Shown in pieces: positions 1 to 13,410 of a stretch of DNA of 64,000 nt (the stretch's first letter is position 1; each line of letters begins with the position of its first letter). Under the pieces are notes generated by a model, which was not told the DNA's origin, made no database searches, and saw only the letters and a program-made list of their open reading frames with translations. Source of the DNA: Patagioenas fasciata. Taxonomy: Eukaryota > Chordata > Aves > Columbiformes > Columbidae. The DNA is taken from contig NC_092560.1 of NCBI RefSeq assembly GCF_037038585.1, positions 84,723,549-84,787,548 on the forward strand. The letters are read 5' to 3'. The position numbers were made by a program, and so were the translations under genes.

Positions 1-1340
1 CTGCTTACTCCTGACTAAATAGGTCCTCTCACAATATTCGCTATTTGAAAACGAAATAAATATTGTGTCGGGTCTAACCAACCACTAATTTGAATTAATT
101 AAATAGGAACCGAAGCTTGGAATCTGTTCCTTTAGTTTCATACGTACAGAAGAGCTTGTGAACCAAAGAGCTTGTCGTGTTATTTTGCCCCCCATAAATC
201 ATTTGTTCCAACAAAATGCTCTCCCTATAAAACTTGCTTCACTGTAATTAAAACGAGGGGTGGTTATTGGCAGGGTTTGTGTGCTCTGTCAGTACTAAAT
301 TATCCTACCAAACTTTATTTGCCGTTCTCAGTAGCCCTGTATAATTATTCAGTTTATATCGAAATTGGTTGATGCTGTTTATCGAGTGGAGATGAACCAA
401 CTAATCAAGTTACACCGGGCATGGAGATCCCCTAAAAACAGGGATTAGCGACTGTATTTACACCAAGAAAATGTAAAGGAGTCAGGAAGAACCTGATGTG
501 GACCACTATGGTTACGTTTACACCCGGCTGCTATAAAATTAGTGCTAATTTTCTGCCCGTAGTGATGAGGAAAGCGAGGTCTGGAAATGGTGACTCACTG
601 TTTCCACCCTGCTGCGCCCTATGGACCAGGAAAGCTCAGACACCGTGGTTTTTTTGATCGTCATATGCGATTGCTCTTAGAAAATCACTATTTTCACGGT
701 CTGATGCTGAAGAAGAAGGTGCAAGACACACATTTTCCTGCCCGTGTCAACACTCGGGATGATAAATGAGTCGGTGATGTTCTCTTACCTGCTAACAAAT
801 GAAGCTGTCTTCTTCCATTCTGGGTTGAAAGTCATGGTTTTCTCATCCTCCAGACCTCAAGAACATGATGGAGTACATAGAAATACACATCTTCTTGGAT
901 TTGCATCGCGTGGTGTTATCCTCAGCTGCAGGAAATACAGGAAATACTTGAATTTGCTTTCACAGCCTTGGGTCGCATCACCTGTAGCAAGACACGTCAG
1001 CCCAGAAGAGCATCAGGTAACCAGACCCCATCACTTTGCAACCTGGAGGAAGCCACAGCCTCAACCTTTGTGCACAGAGTTACCGTGGAGTAAATGAGTT
1101 GTAACGCGTGGGTTTGACCCCAATACAACACAAGACTTAGGGGACGCTGCCTGTGAGTTTATACCCCATTTATGTCGCCTTCTGGAGGTGCTTCCAGCTG
1201 GCCCTGGCCCAGCAGATATGCCCAAGGAGCTCTTGTGGGTGAGATAAACAGGGCAGGGCCTGATCCTGATGTGCTGATGGAGCTGGGACATGACTGGGAG
1301 GTCTGGTGGGGCAGGAGCAGCCACATGCTCAGCAGCAACT
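1..1340. other. Intergenic, no gene seen
   Basis: Unique, moderately AT-rich sequence. Reading frames are short and overlapping, with no recognisable protein, splice-consistent exon or RNA gene. Confidence 0.6.
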
Positions 1341-1351
1341 TCCCCATGGAG

Positions 1352-1722
1352 ATGGGCTGAGAGACCTGGGGTTGTCCAGCCTGGAGAGGAGAGAGCTCCA
1401 GAGACCTTAGAGCAGCCCCCAGTACCTAAAGGGACCTACAAGAAAGCTGGAGAGGGACTTGGGACAAGTGCGTGTCGTGATGGGACAAGGGTGATGGCTT
1501 TAAACTGAAAGAGGGGAGATTGAGGTGGGATCTAAGGAAGGAATTCCTCACCATGAGGGTGGTGAGACACTGGAACAGCTGCCCAGAGAAGCTGTGGATG
1601 CCCCATCCCTGGAGGGTCCAAGGGCAGGTTGGACGGGGCTTGGAGCAGCCTGGTCTAGTAGAAAATGTCCTTACACATGGGCCTTGATGAGCTTTGGAGG
1701 TCCATTCCAACCCAAACTGCTT
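1352..1722 (+). mobile_element. CR1 LINE 3' fragment
   Basis: Contains the standard CR1 landmarks in order on the plus strand: GTCCAGCCTGGAGAGGAG, GGCTTTAAACTGAAAGAGG, GGGTGGTGAGACACTGGAAC, GTGGATGCCCCATCCCTGG and a degraded tail GGTCCATTCCAACCC. It is 5'-truncated, as is normal for avian CR1, and carries no functional ORF. Confidence 0.92.
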
Positions 1723-1729
1723 TACAACT

Positions 1730-3750
1730 CTAGAATACAATTGACCTGGAGATCTACCAGGAGAAATGTCTGGGCTTACTCAACCGAGGATACACATTGA
1801 CACTTGGTTTCTTAAAGCAGCACTTAGATGGGACACCTAATTCTTTTCGTAGCTTTGGCTTTGAGGCGTTTTCCTGCCTCACAGGGTAGGAAAACATCTC
1901 ATTTACTTGAGCATTAATCATGTGCCTGAAGAGCGTGCCCAGGAGTGGTTCGGGAGCCGGCGGCTGCGAGGGTGATGATGTGGGGTAGACCTGGCAGATC
2001 CAGGTGTGGGAAGGTGAAATCATCGTAACAACCCAGAGCAACTCGCTGCAGCAGGGATGAGTCAGTCACATCTTCTAGAGACTTATCTCAGACATCTACA
2101 GTCTCCCAGCACCATCCCCTATCATATTATCTCCCTGGGACCAGGACAGTAGATCGACACGAATCCCTGTTGCACTTTTTCACCCTATCACTCATGTTTT
2201 TCCAAGCTATTATATCATCAAATATCCAACTGTAAAACCCAGCACGACTACAACACAGATCTGCGCCCTTACTCACCACCTCCGTAGTCCATACGTTGGG
2301 AATCACTGCATTGAAACTCCATTACTGATGTTGTTTCCTGGGTGGTCCTTTGTATATCCGCATCTTTTCGCTGCTTGGAACTCATTTGCCTTCATCCCTT
2401 GGCATTATGTTCCGAGTCCTCATGCCAGGAAATGCGGTGCCAGCAAATGTCAGATGGAAAATGAGAAAACTGCTCAAAAAAACGTGCAGAAACGCAGTTA
2501 GAAAGCTGTTTAAAAATATAATTTCTGTGTGTTTTTATAGTACTTACATTTATTTTGATAGGCTTGCCACATAGGGTGGAAATGAGATGTATATGAACGA
2601 CGTGGCGTTTTCACCATCTAGACACGAGGGTGAGAATAAACTTCAAAAATTGAAGATCTCTCCATGCAAAGCCTTTTGCTCCCAGCAAAGGGTTAAAAAT
2701 CACCAGTCGGGGGGCACTTTGGTATCAGTGGGGCTGGGTTTTGGCTGTTGATTTACTGCCACAAGCAATGGTCCAGGGGCTGGGGCATCATTGGGTGGGT
2801 GCAGAGCACCGTGGGCTTCAGGATCCTCCACGCACCTGCACACGTGCAGGTAATTGGGATTTTAATGAACCCACGATGATCTGAGTGATCAGGCTGGCGA
2901 TGCACTTGTCTTGGTGTCCTAGCAGGAATTCTTGAATCTTAAAATAAAACCAGGCCTGGCAAATTGGATTCTGCCAAGTCCATTGTAGGCTGAGTTCCTA
3001 CCCAAAGGTGTCTCTTCTTGCCGCGCAATAAATACGCGCGAATAATGAGTTCTCCAAACCCAGCCGCTCGGTGCCGCCTTGCTTGAGCGGGCTCGGTGAA
3101 TCGATCACTTGTGTTTGGAGATAAGTCATTAAATTGCCGTCTGTTGGGCTCCTTCCCCCAGGACTGGTCCATCATCCGCGTCAATCTCCGTCTCCCCATC
3201 CCACAGCTGCTGCTCTGGGTCTGCGTTTTGATAAACAATCTGTTAACTGAAAATGGAGCCCCAAGTTACTGCAGCTAAATTATAATGATTCTCCTCATCA
3301 GAAAAGCGAGGCTTCCAAAGAAACATATTGAAAAATGACAGACAGTGATAAATTTGGGGTTTCTGTTCTAACAGTTTTGAAAATGTGCCACTTCCATCCG
3401 AGAAGCGATAGCGCTGCTCACGGCTCTTTGCGCCGCACCAGATTTTATCTCCTAGGCATGGCACGGCAGAAGTGATGTGATAAAATCCTCCCGGCCTCTC
3501 ACTGGAAGATAAAAGCCCCGATGTCTCAGCGGTGAAGCCCCAGCAGCGTTCGATGAGTCAACCCTTGCTCGGTCCCAGCCCACATCCTGACGTGTCACGG
3601 TGCAGGGCGGATGCTCAGCTCACCCCAAGGCGTTTCGCTGGCTGAATCACCCCTCTTCTGCAAACCCAATTTCCCCTCACAAAGCCTAAGGACCTGAGAT
3701 GTGCTGTTATTCACTTTAAAACTTCTTTAAAAGACACATCGATGAGGTTC
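1730..3750. other. Intergenic, no gene seen
   Basis: Mixed-composition unique sequence, with AT-rich stretches at 2470-2560 and 2580-2700. No coding or RNA gene recognised. Confidence 0.55.
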
Positions 3751-3753
3751 TTG

Positions 3754-3832
3754 GGGATGCGGGGTAGTGCCAGTGTTGGGTTAATGGTTGGTCTCAATGA
3801 TCTTGAGGGTCTTTTCCAACCAAATGTGATTC
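3754..3832 (+). mobile_element. CR1 LINE 3'-end remnant
   Basis: About 80 bp matching the CR1 tail: GGGTTAATGGTTGGTCTCAA, TGATCTTGAGGGTC and TTTTCCAACC. Only the last part of the element is present. Confidence 0.85.
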
Positions 3833-3839
3833 CGTATTC

Positions 3840-5395
3840 TTCTTTAATACAATAAATAAGGAAGGAGATGACAAGGTGAAACGCTTGGAACCAAAGATGT
3901 TGCAGCACCTGGGGTTTTTGTTGATTTTTGCTCGTTAATCAGGAATATAAGGATTGGACCCCCATGAACTGGAGATGAGGTTATTGATTCGTGCGCATGA
4001 CACGAAAATTTGGTAAGGAACAGGGTCAATCGCTGTTCTCCTCTCGCCAAGGCCGAGCAAGACGCTGTAAACAGCTGACAAATGGCCCCGTTTCCACCGG
4101 TGTTTTCAGAGCTCTGAGCTGGGTTGCTCTTGGAGCGCCGATGAGGTCAATGTGACACCCATCGTTGGGGAGCCACAGCGATTGCTCACGTCCCAGCCTC
4201 GCCACGGAGGCGCGTGGGAGAAGGATGGACGGGCCCTGCAATTAGTGAGGAGTTTCCCTCCGGGAGGTGACGCCATTGTCACCGGAGCACGGGGCAGGAG
4301 GAGGTGACAGGGTGGCACCTGCCATTCCTGGAGATCTTCATCTCCTCCTTTTAACACCCTGGTGAAAGGCTAAAGGTGCAAGGGAGGAGATGTGACCGAG
4401 GTCCCGGTGGGTGCTGGGTGCCCAACTCATCCCACGCTGCTCCATTTCTGAATCCAGATTGGGAAAAGAACCAAAGAATCCCAAAAAATAACTGGTAGAA
4501 CTAAAGGGCTTCAAGGGACTTTTGACCAAACCCTTAGGGGGGTTGTTGCCGTAACATTTATAGAATTATTTAAGCCTTGACTATTTAACTTGGGAGGTTA
4601 CACAATAGTATTGCTGTTGTCATCCTAGTTAAAACATTTAATTAGTTTTTAATTAATGCACTTGAACACCGTCCCCTCGGGCTGGGGATGCTGTGCTCCC
4701 CACACACTCGAGCATCTTCATGACTCAACCAACGGGAGCGCTCGCCCGCATTTCGCAGCCATAAAGGGAGCACATGTGTCGGGTTTTTCTGGGTCGGGGC
4801 CCATGCTCATTACTTCATTGCTATTTTTACCTCCTTTTTAGGCAAAAGTAGAGTAAGTCTTTGCCTGGTCTCCATATTTTAGCTCAAATAATTACATTGA
4901 GCTGCCAGATGAAACATTTCATTCATCTTTTTTCCCCTACACAAAGGCCTTATTCTGTGAATACTCATTTTCAAGGCTCTTTTATTCCTTAAATTCAACC
5001 AGAGACGTTAATTATTCTTTTAAGTTTCTCCATTTGTCAAAAGGGCACAAAACCCCAAGAAACTAAGGGAGCTTTTCAGAACTGAAGAAACGCATCCATA
5101 CCTGAAAAAGACAAAGCTGACCAGGATGTTCCCGCGTCAGATGTTCTGCAAATCAAAGCATTTTGGTTTACAGATTCCCAACAAGGAAACAAGCTAATAA
5201 AAGCTCCATTTTCTCATTCTTCCTCCATGGTTTGTTTGTAAAGACAAGAGGAGCTGAAGAACAGATGCCCTTTCTGAAAGATGAGAACCATGGTGTAATA
5301 CGCGATAGGCAACAATTTCATTACACATATTGCTCAGTTTGAGCAGGAGACTCCAAAACGTGCTGGAATTGTGGAAGGGACAGTGGGTGTCTGTC
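3840..5395. other. Intergenic, no gene seen
   Basis: Unique sequence. It holds AT-rich stretches at 4550-4660 and 4850-5050 and a GC-richer patch at 4100-4440. No recognisable gene. Confidence 0.55.
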
Positions 5396-5566
5396 ACTCC
5401 CATCTCTGCTCATTCACCTGCACCCACCACTTGTGCCATTACCCCCATCTCTGCTCATTCACCTGCACCCACCACTTGTGCCATTACCCCCATCTCTGCT
5501 CATTCACCTGCACCCACCACTTGTGCCATTACCCCCAGCTCTGCTCATTCACCTGCACCCACCAAG
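5396..5566. repeat. 45-bp minisatellite, about 3.8 copies
   Basis: The segment beginning CATCTCTGCTCATTCACC and continuing TGCACCCACCACTTGTGCC then ATTACCCC recurs at 5401, 5446, 5491 and 5536. Copies are almost identical (CATCT to CAGCT in the last), so the array is young. Because 45 is a multiple of three, the overlapping reading frames are repeat artefacts. Confidence 0.95.
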
Positions 5567-5569
5567 CAG

Positions 5570-7765
5570 GATTTGGGTGCTCTGCATCCATTCATGGGTC
5601 AACGACTCAAAGCAAACACCCCTCAGATCCAAAAGACGCCCAAAGTGTGACCTGGGGCTGGAACACGTGGCTCACGGACCATGTTGACATGTTGGAATTC
5701 CTCTCCAGCACAACGGTCTGAAGTTGAGTGGTGTCACTGGGTTCAGCAACTCGCTCCTGGTGCGGAGGGATGGGGCAATGGCAGGAATTGATTTGATGCT
5801 CACTGCTTGTGGGACCTATAGAAATGTGTGTTGTCACACTCAGGTGGCTTCTGCGGGTGGCGCGAAGGATACGGTTGAGATGGGGTCAACCCTCTCCGGA
5901 GCGTAACGCCGTGTTTATTTATACGCTTGCACGTGGGCTGAAAATCTGGCACAAAAACATAAAGCCTATTATAGATTTGGCATATGGAAAGCCAATAAAA
6001 CGAATAGAGATGATGCGAGTTCAGGCTCATTTTCGCTGGTGCGTTTCTGGAGTAAACACATCGATCTCCACAAACTTTGTGGGTATTTAAATCATTGTAA
6101 TCAAGAAACTAGGTCAAGTTTCGCAGCGTGGATCAGAAACTGCTGTGGAGGGAAGGTGCTTGCTCTCGGGGACCTCCCGCCCTCGACACTTTCACCGCAT
6201 TAATTTGTCCCTAATTTGAAAACATCCCACTTTGATTACCTCTTTTTTTCTTCTTCTTCTTCTCTTTTCAACTTAATGATACTGCAAGTTTCTCCATTAG
6301 CGAAATCTCGGAGGGTAGACGGTCTTTTCTTCGTTCTACATCGCATCCCCCGAAAGGCAGCTCTCTCTTATTTGTATTTGTAACAGATGAGAGATCAGTA
6401 AAGTAGCCTTGAAAAAGACCTAAATAAAGCAGGGAAGAGTAATAACGTTGCTCCTTTCCACTCTGGATTTCAGCAAATCGTCCTCCCCTCCGCCGCGCGA
6501 ACCTCGCGTGCGTATCTGCCACAATTTGTAAGGAAGACGATGCTACCTTAATATCAGAAGCGAAGCTGGAGCCTCAGCGGGGGTAAATGAGTTTCCTGCA
6601 GGTTTGGCAAGATTTCTCGGATCCAAAGTGGGGTGCTTGAGCAGTTCGGATAATGAAATGAAATGAATTTTCAACTGCTATAGAAATGCTGTGCAGCGGA
6701 CCCAAGCGCGGATCACAATTGCCGCTCGCTGGGTGACATTAGTCTGCTCACAGATGCTCCTTTCTGCACAACCTCTTATTTTAAACTCCCCATTCCTTCT
6801 ATTTTAAACCTCCCATCCCTTTTCTTTCTAAGGACCTGGTGCTCCGTGAGCGCCGTATGCGAGTTGCACATTGGGAGATGCTAAAGCAGCTTTAAGCATT
6901 CGGATATTTCCTTCCCGAGGAGACACGGGAAACTTTGTGTGGCATCAGGTCCCCCAAATCACATCACCATTCCCCCTGAAAATACACGGGAAATTAGCAG
7001 TAATTATTTGTATGCTTCCTTTTTCTCATCAAAAAAGCATCACTGGGTTCTACGTGCGCAAGGCAACGTTGATGGAAGAGAAAAACCCAGACGCAATCAG
7101 CGCTTCCCTTCAAGGACCAGCCCAGATTGTCCATTAATTGGTTTAATTTGTCTCATGCGGCTTCGCATCAGATCTATTGAAATCCCACGGAGGTAATTGA
7201 GGATAACGGGCTCCATCGCTCGCTCTCCCTTGGCCAAGGTGCTGTGGTCCCATGATATTTGGGGCTCAGGGTCCACGACGGGGGGTCCAATGGGGGAAGC
7301 CCCCAGGACCTGACCCAGCAGCCTTTGACTTTCCCAAATCCCTTCCTTTAAAATCAAAAGAGCCCAAGCGACGTTTTGTTCAGTTGAGTTCAATTAAAGA
7401 TTATGTGCAAATATATATACTCATATGTATAAAGTTTCCATATAATTTCATGAAATAATTATTGTAATTAGCATCTCCATTTGAATTTAGAAGTCGTTTC
7501 CTTCCCTTCAACCCTTTTTTTCTTTTTCTTTTTGAACAACTAGATTAATTCCTTGGGAAACCAAGGAGAAGTTTTCAAACTAGAAACAAATGTCTGTAAT
7601 AAATCAAGAGAGAAGGGAACAGACAGAGATTATTCCGCAATTAAAGTTTACAGAATTAATTCCACTTAAAATCCATAGAGTTTAGTGCGATCAAGTCCGT
7701 ATATTCTGTTTTCTTTTGGAAAGGAGCCTCTTGTAAATTTGGGAGGAAGAAGAGCTGGGTGGCAG
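5570..7765. other. Intergenic, no gene seen
   Basis: Unique sequence with a pyrimidine run at 6240-6270 (TCTTCTTCTTCTTCTC). No gene recognised. Confidence 0.55.
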
Positions 7766-7770
7766 CAGGA

Positions 7771-7806
7771 CCAGTAATCACCAGTAATCACCAGTAATCA
7801 CCAGTC
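7771..7806. repeat. 10-bp tandem repeat, about 3.5 copies
   Basis: CCAGTAATCA repeated three times and followed by a partial copy ending CCAGTCCCC. Confidence 0.9.
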
Positions 7807-7809
7807 CCC

Positions 7810-10014
7810 AACCATTAACAAAGAGGTTTCAACACTCAAAACCATAAATCAACATAAGGCGCAACAAACATTGGCAAGTTGATTGGAAATTTGGACAGGT
7901 GATTGCAAGGCGAATGTGGATATTTGGGTTTTTACCCAAATGAATGTAAATTTCATTAGTTGATAATTAAAAGGAAATTATACAGACATTACAATTACTG
8001 CCAATGGCATAAATTATGAAGCTATATGGCGAAACAATTTAGGAATTCACATTGCAGTTCTTATTGTCAATTTGGTTACCAAAGAAACCAAGAATAAATA
8101 ATATACTCGGCGACTATGCAAATGAAGCCTTGATGCGTTGCTAGGCTGTTAAAGCTAATGTCATTGTATAAAACAATAATGTTAAACATTATTAGTTTTT
8201 TAATTATGTCAGTTAATTAGAATTGTTCCCGTTAATTGCCTATGATTCATCTCCAGAAGAAAAATGTACAGCTAGCAGCTTTGGGGGGGTGTTCCTCAAC
8301 ATCACCTCTCTCTGCATCCCACTCTGTATCTATAGAATGAATGATAACGCTCTCTGCATCGATGAATTGCCCGTGTCCAGCCTGCCCAAAGGGCTGCACC
8401 TTTTTGAGAAATGAGAAGTGATATTTTTGCCATTTCTACCAGGGGCTCCTGATGGCACCTTGGAAACAGGCAGCAAAAATACTTGGGGTCGCTGTTTGGT
8501 GTCGGCCCATTCCCCAAGAAATGATTCAAATGCTCCCACACACAAAGGGCAGGGGTGATTTATAGATAAAGTGTTGTCGCTCACATTCCTTACCTAGGGA
8601 GACGTCTTCATCCACTTAAGTAGGGAGATGTCTTTGGCCGGTGATGGAAGAGCTTTGCTCATCTGGTCTCATCTTGCACTCGGTACCCTCAGCATCGCCC
8701 AACATCTCCAAGTGTGTTGCTGTCAACAAAAGCATTTTTGAAGCGGAGTTTAAATTAGCAATAAAAACTAAGCCTTAACAAACCAAGAAAACTGTAGGTC
8801 ATTGATATCGCTTGCATTTAAGTTTAAATTTTAGCATGCCCTCAGAGAGCAGCTCTCATGATTTTAGCACTCGTCACTGCAAGTTAGATGGATATTTGCA
8901 TTAGGGTTTGCAAGCTCGGGCCCTTCTCCTTTCCTAATTATTGTTTTAAGGACTTCTTTTTTAATGATTTTGCTCATTGTTATTTCGCTCATTGTTATTT
9001 TACCCTATGAATGGTTCCTGTAAGAATCCCTGGTTCTGCCAGCATCTCTATCCACTGACACCCACCTCCCGTCTCCAGCTCTGCTCCATGACAACTTCCA
9101 TCCCTAATAATAAATACATGATAATAAATACACAATAATAAATACAGTCATTATTCTCTCTCCACATATACGTTTGAATTGGCCTATGATGGAAAATACA
9201 TACATATTTTTGTCCCAGCTCTGGGCTCCAAACCCATCACACACAGATAAACTCCACCCGTCAAACTCAGGTTGCAGATGCATCCTCATTGCTTAAACCA
9301 AGAACGTAAACGTGTTGTATGGAAACAGGATCCAATGAGTATCTCACATTTGCTTTCTTAACACCAGGAACCAAGGGTTTAATAAGTCTGTCAAATTATA
9401 GCCCCATCTTCCTGCTTTGTAATGTGGGATCTGGCTCTTCAATATTGTGTTCCCCTCCCAACAGCACTGGATCCGCAATTTCCCTCTTTTTCTCCCAGTC
9501 TTTATACCTTTCAGCCGAAATACAAACAGCAACAAAGATCCTAATTATGATCCAAACTCATTATCCTCTGAAGAAGTTCCCGGTAATCAAATTTTAAAGA
9601 AAAATATATTTAACGAGCTTTTTACAGTTTCATCCAAGCGATATGCATTCAAGTAGACAGTGATTAGGATGAAACAGCTCTAATTTGAATGACTTGATAA
9701 AAGCTCCTACTTCACTACTATGTTTTTAATAATTGTGTAATTACATAGAGAAGTGTTCCTGTAAATACCACTTGTTTTGCACAGAATGGGCGACATCAAC
9801 GTGCGAGAGGTTTATCTCAATTAGCAGTGCTTTGAAGTGGTATTTTCTTCTGTCAGCTAAAAAGTTAATACGTGTATCTTAACATTAAGAATATAGAATA
9901 GCATAGAGGCCTGTGTGTCTATTTTAGGTCTCATAATTTAAAAAAATAACGATAATTTCCACTTTTGGAAATCTCTCCACACTGCTTTGCCTTATCGTGG
10001 CTTCATAGAGCCAA
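7810..10014. other. AT-rich intergenic block, candidate conserved non-coding DNA
   Basis: Strongly AT-rich and unique, with many TAATTA/ATTAAT-type motifs (for example around 7940-8220 and 8750-8830). It contains a 14-bp triplicate (ATAATAAATACA type, 9105-9147) and a 17-bp direct duplicate (GCTCATTGTTATTT at about 8971-8998). No gene is visible. The composition resembles conserved non-coding elements of developmental-gene deserts, but conservation cannot be judged here. Confidence 0.4.
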
Positions 10015-10118
10015 GTGGGTTTACTTGGTTTCTTATTGTGGTTGGTTGGGGTTTTTTGTTTGGTTTTTTCCTTGGTTTTGGTTTTGTTGGTGGTTTTGTT
10101 GGTTGGTTGGTTTTGCTT
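10015..10118. repeat. T/G-rich low-complexity tract
   Basis: Runs of GGTTTT, GGTTGG and TTTTGTTGG make a simple T+G strand of about 100 bp directly before the 16-bp minisatellite; its last part is also reused as a spacer inside that array. Confidence 0.85.
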
Positions 10119-10155
10119 TTTCATAGCTCCATGTTGGCTGAACTTGTGCCTGTGT

Positions 10156-10914
10156 GTCCCCATCCCTATGCATCCCTATCCCTATGCATCCCCATCCTTA
10201 TGCATCCCCATCCCTATGCATCCCCATCCCTACGCGTCCCCATCCCTGGTTGGTTTTGTTTCTTTCGTAGCTCCATGTTGGCTGAACTTGTGCCTGTGTG
10301 TCCCCATCCCTATGCATCCCTATCCCTATGCATCCCCATCCTTATGCATCTCCATCCCTACGCATCCCCATCCCTACGCGTCCCCATCCCTACGCGTCCC
10401 CATCCCTGGTTGGTTTTGTTTCTTTCGTAGCTCTATGTTGGCTGAAATTGTGTCTGTGTGTCCCCATCCCTATGCGGCCCCATCCCTATGCGGCCCCATC
10501 CCTACGTGTTCCCATCCCTACGTGTTCCCATCCCTACGTGTTCCCATCCCTGTGCGTCCCCATCCCTTTGCATCCCCATCCCTACATGTCCCCATCCCTG
10601 TGCATCCCCATCCCTACACATCCCATCCCTACACGTCCCCATCCCTACGCATCCCATCCTTACGCGCCCCCATCCCTACGTGTCCCCATCCCTGTGCGTC
10701 CCCATCCCTTCGCATCCCCATCCCTTCGCATTCCCATCCCTGTGCATCCCCATCCCTACGCGTCCCATCCCTACGCGTCCCCATCCCTACGTGTCCCAAT
10801 CCCTACGCATCCCAATCCTATGCGTCCCCATCCCTACGCGTCCCCATCCCTACGTGTCCTATCTCTATGCATCCCCATCCCTACGCATCCCCATCCCTAC
10901 ACATCCCCATCCCT
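10156..10914. repeat. 16-bp minisatellite (TCCCCATCCCTACGCG) with higher-order spacer
   Basis: About 40 copies of a 16-bp unit whose last six bases vary as TACGCG, TATGCA, TACGTG, TGTGCG, TACGCA and TACACA. A spacer of about 55 bp containing GCTCCATGTTGGCTGAAC recurs at about 10126, 10270 and 10430, that is at 144- and 160-bp steps (9 and 10 units), so the left third is a higher-order repeat. The 200-320 aa reading frames across it are repeat-generated Pro/Ser/His/Ile strings, not genes. Confidence 0.96.
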
Positions 10915-10919
10915 GGGAA

Positions 10920-13405
10920 GAGAGAGCAACATCATTTCCCATACCATTCTTTGCATCCTTTGGGCAAGAACCCTGCAAGATGAGACCCCTCTGGCCTTGG
11001 GTAGAAAACACAATCATGACCTTGGTATGGTTTTCAAACCCAACTTTGCGGAGCGATGCTTAAAGGAAAAAGCAATTCCTAAAGCAGCGTCAATTTGGAT
11101 TCACTCATTTATCTATATCATAAAGTTACTTCAGCTCATTTTCCAAAAAAAGCAGCAAACCTCTCCAGTTCTGCTCCGAGCACGTGTTTGAGCCTCCAAG
11201 TGGTAGTTTGCACTGATTGAGTTGCCTAAGTAGGTTTTAATAATAGTGGCGCAACTAATTTGCTCAGATATGAAACTCAATCAAAGCGATATTACCCGCA
11301 AGATAATTAAATAGGAAAAATTTTAATGGAACTCTGATTTTTCAATCAAGGCTGCAGGTGACTCCCTAAACATCTCTTTTTTCCCTCTGTATGGTTATCG
11401 TGTTTAGCAACTCCCTGACCGCCCTTTCCCCGTACATTGCTCTTCTTTGACATCATTCTCGTGTGTGGTGATTTGAATTCATTGAGGTTTGAAATAAACC
11501 CATATCCTGGTGGAAAAGATTCATCTCTCGTGAAATCCATAAGCGCCTGGTCAGACATTTCAAAGCATAGGCTTCATCCATAGATATTGAGCTAATTCTC
11601 TGCCTGTACATTCTGTGTCTGCCCGCGTTCCTGTTGGTTTTCCTACCCAGCCTCATGACCCTTATCCTGGAATAGATGCCTCAAATTTCCTTGACTCAGG
11701 ACATCTTCCAAGCTCTGGTTGAACTAATAGTTTATATCTAATTCCTTTAGAGTAATTGGCTTTACTCCCAACAAGTTCTGAAAAATTGTCGCCATCCCAG
11801 CAAGAAGGTTCCGTTGTTCCTGCAAAGGTGCCCATGTGCACCATTTTCACCACACGCATCCAGAAACGGGACGTTCCTTCCGTTCCCCCACCGCCCCACG
11901 TGTGCTCCCATCCCTCTAATCCCAAGCGAAGGCTTTTCATCCTGCACCAAAGCCAATTTTCTTCCTGGTTTAATGGCTTATTCAGCTGTAGAGACAAATG
12001 GTTCCCGAGCCGGAGAGAGAGACCGTGATAACTCTACATGAAATATTTCTTTTTGGTATTGCAAATGTGCTGCTCTGCTAAGACCTCTGCAGACAACACT
12101 GAAATCCAAAGCAGATGTGAGACATTAGGGTGAATACGATATCAGATTTAAATGCCTGATATCCCTGTGGTTTTTGCACCTCTGCGTTTGCACAACAAGG
12201 CATTTGGAGGTGGATTGAGCTGCCAGCCAAAGGCAGAATCCGCTTGTTCCGGGCTTAATACAACAGCCAAAGCAGCCGAGTGGGAGCCCAGGTGAGGTTT
12301 CTTGCCCAGCTCGGGAAGCATTTACTGGTTCAAGGGTGGGTGTTTCACAGAGCTTGGGCACCTTATATCAGTGCAAACCCACCCATGTGCCCCGTGTCCC
12401 TCTCTGCTCCACAGGATCTTCGTTTCCAACCCCCAAACGCGATTTAACATAGAGCTGGGGCAAAGTGATGCGTTGTGCTCCAGTTCACCTAAAACATAAG
12501 ATTTCATATAAAAAATACCATGGCTTTATCGGGTGAAAAACCACAACCGGGACTCGGAAGAACATTTTCACCCCAGCATCATCCCCGATGCCTGTAAACC
12601 CAGAATCAATTGTTGTGAACAGAGAATTGCGCTTTAGTTTTTCATTAAATCACCATAAACCACCACTGGCCTATGGTCTCCTGCGAGACCACTTGGGCTG
12701 ATTTATGTATTCATTTTTGGCTTGACAGCCAGCTGGGAGAGCAGGCACCGCTGCTCTAATAGATACACATACACGCCATTCGCCTGCTTGCTGGAAAAGC
12801 AAAGGAAAAGCAACCAAAAGAAGTCAATCCGTGTATCCCACCCGGCTCCATGCGCCGGAGAATTCCCCTCCAGCTTCCGTGGGGCAGACACGAGCACATC
12901 AGCGAGTGATGGGTGACTTGGCTGTTGCTGCAGTTTGGAGAACGGGTGTTTGGGATGCTGCAGCACCCAAATTAACAAAGTTCGTTAAGCTGGTGATGCT
13001 GGGGGCGGCTCTGCTGGTGCCGTGGCCACCGCCGGGCTGGGACGCGGTGCTCAAGAGCTCCGTGCTGATTTAAAGCATTAGCCAAACCCAAACCAGATTT
13101 TTAAGCTAATTCAAAACAAACACAAACCAGATTTCTAAATGGACTAAAAATACATTTCCTCTCTTTTCTCAGCCACTTGTGATGTCTTTTCCCCTACTTT
13201 CCCGGGGCTTATTGCTCAGATTTCTCTGTCCCCTGGGCCCAGGCTGGTGTGCTGATCCCCAAGGAACCAGCTTTTCCTTAACCCCCCTCACTTTCTCACC
13301 TGTAGTTTTGTTTTCCGCCTTCCTGCTCTCTTCTAACAAAGTGAGAGGTTTTGTGTCAGTTTGCTTTGTTTAACACCAAGCTTTACCATTTCCCCAGGGC
13401 GGTGC
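10920..13405. other. Intergenic, no gene seen
   Basis: Unique sequence of mixed composition; nothing resembling an exon or RNA gene was recognised. Confidence 0.55.
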
Positions 13406-13410
13406 TTACT

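Noticed and set aside
10015-11191. Reading frames of 200-322 aa rich in Pro, Ser, His and Ile
   Set aside because: They follow the 16-bp minisatellite; three units give a 48-bp frame cycle, so all plus-strand frames read similar strings. No start context, splice sites or homology.
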